Assembly: GCF_000611645.1 (NCBI RefSeq)
Contig: NW_014011813.1
Coordinates: 1-11,802, forward strand
Length of the DNA: 11,802 nt
Source: Monoraphidium neglectum
Lineage: Eukaryota; Chlorophyta; Chlorophyceae; Sphaeropleales; Selenastraceae
Reading direction: 5' to 3'
The notes below the pieces were generated by a model that had not been told where the DNA came from, did no database searches, and was given only the letters and a program-made list of their open reading frames with translations. This document shows, in pieces, positions 1-8,800 of this stretch (positions are counted from its first letter, which is position 1; the number at the start of each line of letters is the position of its first letter). The position numbers and the translations under genes were made by a program.

Positions 1-111
1 CATTTTCATGGTGTATGGCACAACTACCATCAAACGCTGCTGCGACCCCAGAGGATCGACGTCGCTGCCCGTCCCGCACGCCCCGGCCACCCAGGCCGTC
101 ACCCGACGCAC

Positions 112-3100
112 CAGGGTTGTTGTTGCAGATGGCGCTGGAGTCCCAGGCGAGGCGCCCGCCAAACTTGTTCCACTTGCCGTCGTTGCCCTGGAAGTGGGCA
201 CACCTGAAGACGGCAAGGTGCCAGGATTGCGAGGGTCAGTGGGACAAACGCAAGCGGCTGCGCAGCTCACATGTTTGATATCCAAGCCCAGCTGATACAA
301 CTTTGGATCTGCGTGCCTGTCACTTATCATGGGGGCCCCGCGGTTGCTGGACTGCCAGCCGCCGTCCCGTCGCCCGTGACTCGACGAGAATCGGGGTTCC
401 CCTCAGCCGCAGCTGCTGGAGTTCGGTGCCCAAGCCCCCCCCCTCCACCTGTGGTTGATGACGATGTCCGCGATGGCCTTGAGGCCGGCCTCGTGCAGCG
501 CGTTGATGGCCTCACGCAGCTCACCCTCGCTGCCATACGCACTGTCCAGCTGGTACAGGTCGCTGCGGTGTGTGCGTGTGTGTGTGATAGTGTGTGTGAT
601 AGTGTGTGTGTGTGTGATTGTGTGTGTGTGTGGGAGGGGAATGGCATAGAATGAGAGGTAGGAGGTGCCGTGGGGGTGGTGCGAGTGGGTCGCAGGCGAA
701 GGAAAAAGACAGGGTCCCGGGGAGTGATTGAGGGACCTGCTTTTTGCAATGCAGGCAAAGAGTGCTGTGGTATGGAGCGTCAACGTGGCGCAGCAGCAGG
801 AAACGGCAGATCGTGGTGGTTAGGGAAGCTCAATGACGTCTGCCCTCAACCTCCGAGGCCTGTCGAACAGCTGAAGCGGCCACCACATATTCGGCAACGC
901 CGCCAGCAGGTCACAGTCCCCCTCTCTCGAACCCCGCCCCCTCTTGCCGCGGGCGCCCACCGCGGCAGGTAGCCCTGGGGCGACACGCTGTCGCTGGGGG
1001 GCGGCAGCCAGACGCTGGTGAAGCCCATCTCCGCCCACTCCTTGGCGCGCGCCACCACCTCCTTGTAGTACCTGGGGGGGTCAGGGGCGGGGTGGGGGGT
1101 TCGTTGGTCTGGTGGGCATGGGGAATTTTCATGAAGCAGGCCGCCCTGCTGGATGCGAGTGAGATCTGGCTGAAGCAATGTCGGGCGAAAGCAGCCGCGG
1201 CTGAGGCGGGCGGCAGCGTGCGGGTAGCGCTGTCAAGTAACAGGGCTGCGCATTGCAGCCTGCAGGAAGCGGAGGTCTCCTGGATCTACCGTTTGCGGCT
1301 GCAGGCCGTCCCGCCCCCCCTGCCCCCGCTCACGATCTCTTGTGGCTCTCCCAGTTGAAGCCCTGCAGCAGCAGCTCATAGCCGTTGCCCGCGCCAGGAC
1401 CGGTGCCGACCTGAGGGGGGGTGCCGTGCGTAAATGTGTATGTGTGTGTGCGTGTGTGAGTGCGTGTGTGTGTATGCATGTGTGCGTGCATTGGGATGAC
1501 TTGATGCGCACAGCCCGAGGAGAGGTTCGGAATGGGGAGGGAGAGAGCCATTACGGTGGTGACGCTCGGCAGCTGACACGCGGGGTCCGGCCGCCGCCAG
1601 ACGTCGTCGTTTGCTGCGCTTGCGCTGCATTTTTCGCCTCGTTCGCACGCCCTGCGTGGCATGGCTGGGAGGCACCTAGCCTGCTGCAAGGACAGCCCGC
1701 TTCACCCTCGCGCTCGCACGCCTGCCTTCCATCTGACACGAGACTAATCATCCCCTTTGTTGTTGAGCGGCCATCACAAAAGCTTTGGGCCCCCAAGCAA
1801 ACGCATGTGCAAGCCATGCATACACACACACGCGCTCGCACACACACACACACACACACACACATGCACACGCGCGATCGGGCATGTGCGCGCGCATCAC
1901 ACCTGCTGTGAAGGGGGCTCTGTCTTGCCCAGCATCTGCTCCTTGAGCCGCTCCGCCGCTGTCTTGGGCTCCTCCGGGGGCGCGTTGGCTTTGGTGCTGT
2001 GGGAGCGGCGTGGGTATGAGGAGATGGGTTTGGCTGGGAGGTGGGAGTGGGCGGACAGACTACTTGAATGCCATAATGCAGGGGGGGGGGCCGAGGCAGC
2101 GCGGCCTGAGGGTACAAACACAAGCATTGTAGGCGAGCACTCGATCAAAATGGCAACGTGCAGTAGCGTGCATGCCACCGCAGTCACACACCCACAGCAT
2201 GCGCGCACACGCTTGCGTGCGGATGCGTAGCGACGAGCCCCCACCTGATGATGCGCCTGCCCGTGATCATCGCCTCAATCGCCGCGATGGAGCGCTCCAG
2301 AATGGACGCAGCCTCGGACCTGCGGCGTTGCACCGAGGTTGACACAGCACGGTGGGGGTTTATGACATCAGGAGGGGGTGAGGGTTGGGGATGACGCTGG
2401 CGCACTTGTGGTGCACGGCGCATGCATTTCAAGGATGGCGCGGACATGGGGTGGCGGAAGCGAGGGGCCGTGCGCGACGAGCCGATACCGTGGCGGGTGT
2501 CCGTGAGGGTGGCCTCACCTCGCCTTCTCCGCGGCGGCCATTTTCGAGTCGTCCTCCTGTTGGAACAAGGGCGCGGCGGGCGGCCACAGCTCAGGCTCCA
2601 CAGCTGCGTCTGGCAGCAGTCGCTCATGTGTGACGAGACTAGGCAGACACGTATGGAGAGGGGACCCCCAGTACAGATCAACCGTGCCTGCGAGTTGCAG
2701 CAGCCCGATGCCTGGGCCTGCGCTCCGAAGTGGCACATTGACCGTCATCAGCACAGCAGCAGCAGATTGTCAGGGTCGTACCTTGGAGGCCGCCGACGCC
2801 ATCCTGCGCTCCGCGGCAGCAAAGCGCGCCGCCGCCACCGCCACCTCTGTCGCGGTGCGCTCCAGGTCCAGCGCGTCGCTCATGGCCGCGTTGCTGCTGT
2901 CCGCGCTGCGTGGCGGTGCCCAGCGTACAGGGGCGGAGCGCGTACAGCACTGTTGACGACCACTGCAGGTGGGCACTCCTGAACAACACGTCCACCCGCT
3001 CTCTTCGTGATGACATCAAACAGCCGACACAACTTTGATGCGCGGCACGTACGCGCGGCACTTCAGCACTGCCCCCTACCCCTGACCCCGACCACACCCG

Positions 3101-4756
3101 CCATGCTCGTGCGTCACCAGCCCCCCGCTTCCCTCGCCCGCCCCCTGTGCAACCCACCTGGCCAGCCGCTGCAGCTCCCTCTCAGCCACCATGCCGTAGA
3201 TGGCGGGCCTCACACTCATGCTGGTGGTGGACACCAGCCGGTCAATCAGCTCGCGCACCTGGGTCAAGTCAAAGTGAAAGTCAAAGCCAGGGTTGCAGGG
3301 AGATACGTTCAAAAGGTTCCCACACCAACATTACGGTACCCCTGCGTTCGCTCCCCATGCCGCCAATAAGCTCCTCCGCCGCCCTTTCCTGCCCACCCCT
3401 CGCTGTTGACACGATCATTGTACAACTCAAAGCGCCAAGCTCCATTCAGCGCCCTCCCGCACCTCAAAGGCCTGCACGTCGCTCAGCTGGCCGCCGCTCT
3501 CGCCGGTAACGCGCACAGTGAACTCGACCATGCCCTCATTGTTGCTGCGCGCGGGCACGTGTGCGTGTGTGTGTGTGTTGTGTGTATGCACATACACAGT
3601 TCCATCTCTGTGATGACAGCAGTGCGCGCACTGGTCAACCACCCCAACCCCATAGCAGGGCAAACTACGCCAGGGGTGCCGCAGCGCCATCTGGCGCCGA
3701 TGCACAGCGACTCAGGCCCCCAGCCGCCTTCCACCCCGCGGCGGCGCTCGACATCGCATGCCCGCACATGCGACCAGCGTGTCGCCCTCTGCAGCACACA
3801 CCAGACAGTCCGCCCGCCAGGAAGCCACTCGCAAAATTTCTCGTCCTTTTCCCAACGAAACACTGGTGTGTAGTTTTGTTTCCGCTCCGCTGCCGCCGCG
3901 GATGCTGCCGGCCCTCACCTGTAAGACGAGGACAGCACCTTGTATCCCTCAGAGAAGAGCCCGTTGACCAGCAGCATCAGGCAATCCGACTGGCCGGGCC
4001 CCACCACCTTGATGGTCGTGCACCCGGGGTCGCCCTTGTTGTCGATGGTTGTCTGCTCGGACAGCGCGGGCGTGCGAACAGGCAGCGTATTGCAACTGAA
4101 TTAGCCGCCACGGCAGATCATAAGCCCAGGGAAACCTGCCGGCACGGAATCCATCGTATGGCGGCCGCTGCCGCAATGAAATGTGCGTTGATGCAGCGTT
4201 CGCACGTTCCTATCCGCGCCCCGCCTTGGTGCCGCCATGCTCGCTGCGCCTGCGGATTGGGCACGCACGTGCTCTCGCGCGTCAACATGCCCGCGCTCGC
4301 CAGCCCGCCTGGCTCGCCTGCATCGACGCCTCCCCAAACGCGTCAATGCTTGTGAGGGGGACGAGGTCGTTGTTAACTGCCAGGGGCACCATAGTGGACC
4401 CGCGGCCCACCTGCAATAGCGGCAGGGCGCTGGTAAGAGTGCAGCATTGGCATGGCACCGTCGCGCAATAGGCAAGAGGCATGCTGATACAGCTGCAGGC
4501 ATGCAAATGCGCGAGGCAGTCAACGCATGCCAGTGGGGCGCACCTTGTCCAAGCCGCAAGGGAGCGAGCGCCGGCTGTGGTTCCGCGAAAGCGCGCTGCT
4601 GCGGCAGGCACTCGTGCCGGCGAACGCCGAGGCCGCGCCGGTCCCGACGCCGGCGCAAGCACCGGCGTGGACCGGCGGGGCGATAAGGCTGCTTCTAGGC
4701 CGGCTGAGGTGTGCTGTGGGGGGCGAGCAGCTGTGGTGCAGCCCCAGCATACCCAT
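112..4756 (-). CDS. Plastid-type alpha-amylase (GH13) with N-terminal ACT-like domain; 5' part, 13 exons, runs off left edge
   Basis: Endo-hydrolysis of alpha-1,4 links in starch, probably in the chloroplast. Exons (minus strand, in order): 4756-4544, 4410-4318, 4052-3919, 3544-3463, 3258-3158, 2893-2782, about 2595-2519, 2319-2245, 1996-1903, 1410-1334, 1071-961, 562-449, 203-112. All phases match and about 458 codons are visible. Start: first in-frame ATG, good context (AAAATGG); the upstream frame has no ATG. Residues 1-71 resemble a transit peptide, 103-185 an ACT-like domain, 209-296 a helical linker. Catalytic motifs: [10 protein letters not shown] (340-349), [20 protein letters not shown] (374-393), and GH13 region I DIVINHRCAHFQ (422-433). 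The motif set is that of plant plastidial AMY3-type enzymes. The catalytic Asp/Glu residues are beyond the window. The 5' end of the 2595-2519 exon is the least certain; the 4318 donor is GC. Enzyme identity is secure; exon edges come from sequence alone. Confidence 0.9.
568..632. repeat. GT/CA microsatellite in amylase intron 961-562
   Basis: An interrupted (GT)n run on the plus strand, broken by GATA and GATT units. In the sense of the gene it is (CA)n ending a few bases before the CCGCAG acceptor of the 562 exon, where a pyrimidine tract would be expected. Confidence 0.9.
1435..1490. repeat. GT/CA microsatellite, acceptor side of amylase intron 1902-1411
   Basis: Imperfect (GT)n on the plus strand, so (CA)n in the transcript, ending about 25 nt before the 1410 acceptor. 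It is complementary to the 1820-1872 repeat in the same intron. Confidence 0.9.
1820..1872. repeat. CA/GT microsatellite, donor side of amylase intron 1902-1411
   Basis: (CA)n on the plus strand with a CGCGCTCG interruption, so (GU)n in the transcript. It begins about 30 nt after the donor at 1902. Confidence 0.9.
1903..2893 (-). other. Ala/Glu-rich helical linker of the amylase (four exons)
   Basis: Exons 2893-2782, about 2595-2519, 2319-2245 and 1996-1903 encode a stretch rich in Ala, Glu, Arg and Met with little Gly, for example [20 protein letters not shown] and [20 protein letters not shown]. It is likely to form long helices or a coiled coil between the ACT-like domain and the catalytic barrel. 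A short Pro-rich break (PELWPPAAP) lies in the middle. I recognise no carbohydrate-binding module such as the CBM45 repeats of land-plant AMY3. The acceptor of the second of these exons is ambiguous: several AG dinucleotides lie between 2596 and 2626, and only the ones in phase 0 keep the frame. Confidence 0.6.
3158..4052 (-). other. ACT-like domain region of the amylase (exons 4052-3919, 3544-3463, 3258-3158)
   Basis: The three exons together read from [20 protein letters not shown] through a hydrophobic helix-like stretch ([20 protein letters not shown]), then [16 protein letters not shown] and a final helix beginning VRELIDRLV. This beta-alpha-beta-beta-alpha order, with an N-terminal D..GDP..TTIKV strand, resembles chloroplast ACT-domain proteins of the ACR11/DS12 kind as I remember them. 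ACT domains usually bind amino acids or other small ligands and regulate the attached enzyme. The ligand cannot be told from the sequence. Phases are 0, 2, 0 and 2 across the joins and all close. The similarity is judged by eye, without alignment scores. Confidence 0.6.
3559..3598. repeat. GT/CA microsatellite with an internal inverted repeat, amylase intron 3918-3545
   Basis: (GT)n on the plus strand followed by TGTGTATGCACATACACA (3581-3598), whose 8-nt halves are exact reverse complements around a CA. In the transcript it lies just before the GCGCAG acceptor of the 3544 exon. Confidence 0.85.
4053..4317 (-). other. GC-AG intron in the amylase gene
   Basis: The donor reads CAG|GCGAGC and the acceptor GAGCAG|ACAACC. 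The join [10 protein letters not shown] is phase 0 and leads directly into the first strand of the ACT-like domain. The frame past 4318 meets a stop after 13 more codons, and no usable GT lies in between. Confidence 0.6.
4544..4756 (-). other. First amylase exon: predicted chloroplast transit peptide
   Basis: This exon encodes 71 residues starting [10 protein letters not shown]. It is rich in Ser, Ala and Arg and has no acidic residue until an Asp at the second-last codon, the composition typical of green-algal plastid targeting peptides. The low-complexity Ala/Gly stretch in the middle fits a non-conserved leader. The donor is AAG|GTGCGC, phase 0, and joins the 4410 exon. The second ATG, two codons on, is an alternative start. 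Plastid targeting is inferred from composition and from the family; the exact cleavage site cannot be read. Confidence 0.65.
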
Positions 4757-5819
4757 TTTTGGAGTCAACCGAGTCAGGTCAGGGCGGGGGAGCTGCGACG
4801 CCCCCTTGCTCGCTGCTGCTGATGCTTTGCCCGCTGTGCGTGGGGTTTGAACTGGGCCGGGGCCCCTGCGCGCACGAGGTATGGTCAGCAATGTGAGTAT
4901 TCAGGATGACGCTGATCGCGATGTCGCCGAGTATCGCGCTGTGTCGAGCATGCCAGCCCCCGGCGATCGGTGATCTGCTGCGCCGGAGCCGAATGCATGG
5001 TGACCAACGAAAATCTCGCAATACTCGCAACCCTATACTGTCAGCTGGGCACCCCATGCGGTGCATCCGAGCACCACGCCTGCATCACCTGCTCTTTTTG
5101 CCGTGCAGGCTGCACAGCGGCTAGAGCCAAGAGCCCTGACCAATTGGCACAAATGTATGCGAGCTTGAAGGCTTCCCCAGACGAGAGCCGTTGGTAGGGA
5201 GATCGAAGCACACCGTCTGAAACAGGTCGGCGCTTTGTTTTGAGGAGCCTCGGAATGCCGCCGATGCGCTTTCAAAGAATCAAAACTGCGTGATGGTGGT
5301 GTACAAAGGCGGAGCGCTGACTTTGCGCAGACCGCCGCGACTAGGACTCGCTCCGCTGCATCAGTCACGGCCCGTGAAACCCTTTCGCACTAGCCCGCTG
5401 CGGCAAGCAGGGCAAGACCACTTGCTCGGCATTCGAGCAAGCAGAAGCGCCAAGCGGCACCCATACTTGGCTCCAAGGGCGCTCAAGGCGGCCCTCGCAG
5501 CGGGTGCCGTGGCCCTTACAGCGGGGGCTGCAGGGCAGAAGCTACGCGGCATCGAGGGGCAAAAAGTGAGATGCCAAGATTCACGGCGCGCAGAGGGGTT
5601 GACTGCCCGCTCGCACGATCTGCAAATCGCGCAAGCCATCCAACCATGTGGCCTGCCTCCAGTCTTGTAAGCCCCCCTGATCCGCCCAGCCCTGCCTGCC
5701 CCTAGCCAGCCCCCTTGCCCCCAGGGCAGGCCCCTGGCCTGCCCGAGCCCACAGGCCACGTCAAGCGGGCAGCAGCGCATCCTCTGGATTTCCGCGCACC
5801 CTCCTGTTGCAGCGCGGGA
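4757..5819. other. Intergenic spacer: transporter 3'UTR and amylase 5' region
   Basis: This 1.06-kb stretch separates two genes that run in the same direction. The right part down to about 5500 should be transporter 3'UTR. The rest should be amylase promoter and 5'UTR. No frame on either strand reads like a conserved protein, although short open frames are frequent because of the GC content. I see no convincing TATA box or repeat element. A plus-strand TGTAA occurs at 5665-5669 but follows no recognisable gene. Confidence 0.6.
5516..5520 (-). terminator. TGTAA poly(A) signal, probable 3' end signal of the transporter gene
   Basis: Minus-strand TGTAA lies 300 nt past the stop codon, a usual 3'UTR length in green algae, where TGTAA is the standard signal. 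It is the only minus-strand copy I found between 5000 and the stop codon, apart from the one formed by the stop itself (GTGTAA). Cleavage would be expected some 10-20 nt further on, near 5500. Confidence 0.5.
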
Positions 5820-8800
5820 TTACACGTCCTGCTTCTGCCGCCGGCCGTCCTCGTGCCGCTGCCGCTCCTGCGCCAGCCGCACGTGCACCCGCCCCAGCCG
5901 CACCGCAGCCACCAGCCACGCCCCGCACGTGGCACACCCGGCGATGGCCACGCCGCCCACGCCGAGCTGCAGCTGCACGTCCAGCAGCTGGAAGGCAGCT
6001 GCCGCGATCGAGTCGCCCAGGCGCTGGACCACCATGTCGATCACCAGCTTTGCCGAGTACTTTTCCGTGCGGGACACGACCGTGAACAGAACCTGTGCAA
6101 TGAAGGGGTGGGGAAGTTGGGGTACGGTGCCTATCATGCCGCGCGGGAGGCCACGCCGCGGCACCAGGAGCTGCGCCGCCCGGTGCCGCAAAGGGTGGGC
6201 CGCGTTGCGCTCGCCCGCGCAGCGGCCTGCCGGGACAGCGCCAGGCGTGGTCGGCGCACCTCCCTGGCGGGCCTGATGACGGCGTACCCCACCACCTTGC
6301 GCACCACCTCCACCCCCGCTATGGTGCTGGGGGACGGCTGCGCGCGTTGCGGGGTTGAACGGAGGACCGAGGGAGTGAGGAGACGGGTCAGTGCAAGAGG
6401 AGGGGGCTGCATGATGGAGCGCTTGTTGGGTGCTGCGGCGCTGGCGGGACAGGGTGCAGAAGCGCACCCGCAGCAGGGCAGCCCTGGGGCAGGGTCAGGC
6501 CAGGCAGGGGGCGAACAAGGAACGCGTTCAGCAGCGGCCGCGGCTGCGGGATGAGCCGGGCTCCCACCCTCAGCGCGACGAGCGCGAGCCCGGCGAGGCA
6601 CACGGCCGGGCCCGACGCCAGCGCCAGCGGCACCCCCAGCACGCGCAGCAGCCCCGCAGTGGCAAACAGCTGGCACAGCGCGATGAGGGTGGCACTCCTT
6701 TTGAGGGGCGGGGCGGGGCGAGGGGGGTCATTTGGTCGGCCAACCAACAGGAGGCATGCAGCAGCAAGCACACATGAAGGTCACGGGGGTGATGATGGGG
6801 GAGCGGGGAGCGGGCGCGCCGTCCGCTCGTGCCAGCGCAGGCACAAGCTGGCACCACCCCCTTGCATCCCCGTTCAGCCCCGCCGGAGCCGTGCGAGTGC
6901 ACAGGGCCACCGGATCCCCGCGTCCCAGTCGCCCCATCCCTTCGCATCCTGCAGCCCCATGCCGGCGCCCACCATGAGTTGAGCCAAGCAAAGAAGGTGG
7001 TGCGCTCCCCCGCGCCCGTCATGGTCTTGGACACCACCAGGGCGCGCTCAAAGTAGAGCAGGCTGCCCACCACTGAGGGGCGGGGGGCAGCAAGGACGGG
7101 GCCGGTGGGTCTTCCGTAGCGAGAGAGCAGGCAGGCTGCAAGGCCAGCGGAAATGAGGACAGCGGCGCGCCACTGCGATTGGGAAAATTGCATGCCTGCG
7201 CCAGCCCGTACGACGAGGGCGCCCCGCTGGCCCGCGCGGCTCAGGCCAAGTGTGTCAGAGGGAGGGGCGCCAACACACACACACACACACACACACATAC
7301 ACACACACGCACACACACACACACAGATAGTGCCACTGGCGGGGCCACAGGGGGGTGGGTAGCTCGGGCAGCAGGCGAGGCGGGCAGATGGCGCTCAGGC
7401 GGCCCACCATATGTGATGAGCAGGTAGGCGCACACCAGCAGCAGGTACTCGCTGGCCAGGATCAGCCTGAAGCCAGCGACCAGATCAGTCAGCACCGACC
7501 GCACCGGCACCGCCTCCCCCGCCGCCGCCGCCGCCACCGCCGCCGCCGCGCCGTCGGGCTCGATCACGGATTGCCCCTGAGCGGCCGCCGGAAACGGCGA
7601 CGCAGCGGGGCCCGCGCCGCCTGCACCGCTGAACAGCTTGTCGGGACGGGCCTGGGGCTGCAGGTGCGGCCCGTTGCTATCCTCTGGCAGCGACGCGCCC
7701 GCAACCAAGGGCAGGGCGGCGCCGCTGCCGCTGTGGCGCCGCCGCAGCGCCGGCGCCGGCGCGCCCCGCGCAGGGCCGCCCCCAGGGTCTGTGGCCCCGC
7801 GGTCGGGCGCGGCGGAGCCGGGGGCGGCGTGCAGGCGTATGCGCGGGGCGAGCTGCGAAGCCACGAGCAGCAGCGCCGATGACATCAGCACCAGCTGGCT
7901 CGACCCCGGCGCCGGCGCCGCCGCCGGCCCGCGCGCCGCCGCAGCCGCGTGCTCGCCGGCGGCGGCCCCGCTGCGCGAGGTCAACGCTAGTGCGACGACG
8001 CTGCCGCACAGCTGCCCGAGCGTGGCGCCGGCCGATATGAATCCGAAGAGGCGCGTCCCTGTTTCGGAAAACACGTCCGCGCAGCGCGCCCACAGGGAGG
8101 ATATCGCCACGAGGTTGTACGTGCTGACCCACGAGTAAAACACCATGCGAAGCACAGCCTGCGCGGTGGACACGCGCGGCTTCTTCTTCTTCTGCTGCTG
8201 CTGCTGCTCCTGCTGCCCTGGCTGGCGCGGCCCTCCAACGGCCAAGCGCTGGCCGGCGGCGGCTGCGGCGATCGCCGGAGCTTCGGGCCCGCTGGTGGCG
8301 CCTGGACCAGCCGCCTCGCCTGCAGCCTCATCCCGGGCCGCTGCTGCTTCCTCAAGATCAGCCCCCGCCTGCGCCCCGGCTGCGCCGCTGGCGGCGCCCT
8401 CTCCGGCCCCTTGTCGCTGCCGAAGGCGCTTGGGGCGGGCGCGGTCGGCCCGGCCACGCGAGCGCCGCTTTTGCGCGACAGGCGCCGCGGCGTTGCCAAC
8501 ACTGCTGCTGCTGCGCTTGCGTGCCGTGACCGCGCCCTCCTCTAGCCCGGCCGCCGCTGCCAGCGTGTCATCGCCGCCGCCGCCATCGTCACGACCATCA
8601 CCATTACGAACATGATTATCATCGTTCTGACCATCGCCATCGACGTCAACTTTGATCTGGGCGTCCTTATCAACATCCTCCTGCAGCAGGCGCCTCTTCA
8701 CCTGCTCGCTCAAGTCCTCCGCTTCCCCAGCTGCCACCACCGCTCCTGCTGCCGGCAGCCCCATATCCGCCTGAGCCTTGCGCGCCCCAGGCGCTGCCGT

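Noticed and set aside
3259..3312. [10 protein letters not shown] stretch in front of the 3258 amylase exon
   Set aside because: It is open and looks coding, but the only AG in this stretch is the CCCAG at 3259-3260, and a stop lies upstream. It is best read as a branch site and pyrimidine tract (CTTTGACTTGACCCAG).
3561..4355. 264-codon plus-strand open frame
   Set aside because: It is antisense to amylase exons 4052-3919 and 4410-4318, has no recognisable motif, and starts in a microsatellite.
4757..4891. N-terminal extension of the amylase upstream of 4756
   Set aside because: The frame is open but its first codon would be TTG. No ATG occurs in it, and the ATG at 4756 has a good context.
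5290..5670. Plus-strand frame ending in TGTAA in the intergenic spacer
   Set aside because: The translation is Arg/Ala-rich without motifs, and the stretch is better explained as the 3'UTR of the minus-strand transporter gene.
5715..6554. 279-codon plus-strand open frame
   Set aside because: It lies opposite the last two transporter exons, which carry clear family motifs. Its Arg/Pro/Ala/His-rich translation is that of an antisense shadow in GC-rich DNA.
7272..7325. Regular repeat considered as an array such as CRISPR or telomere-like
   Set aside because: It is a plain dinucleotide microsatellite without spacers, in a eukaryotic intron.
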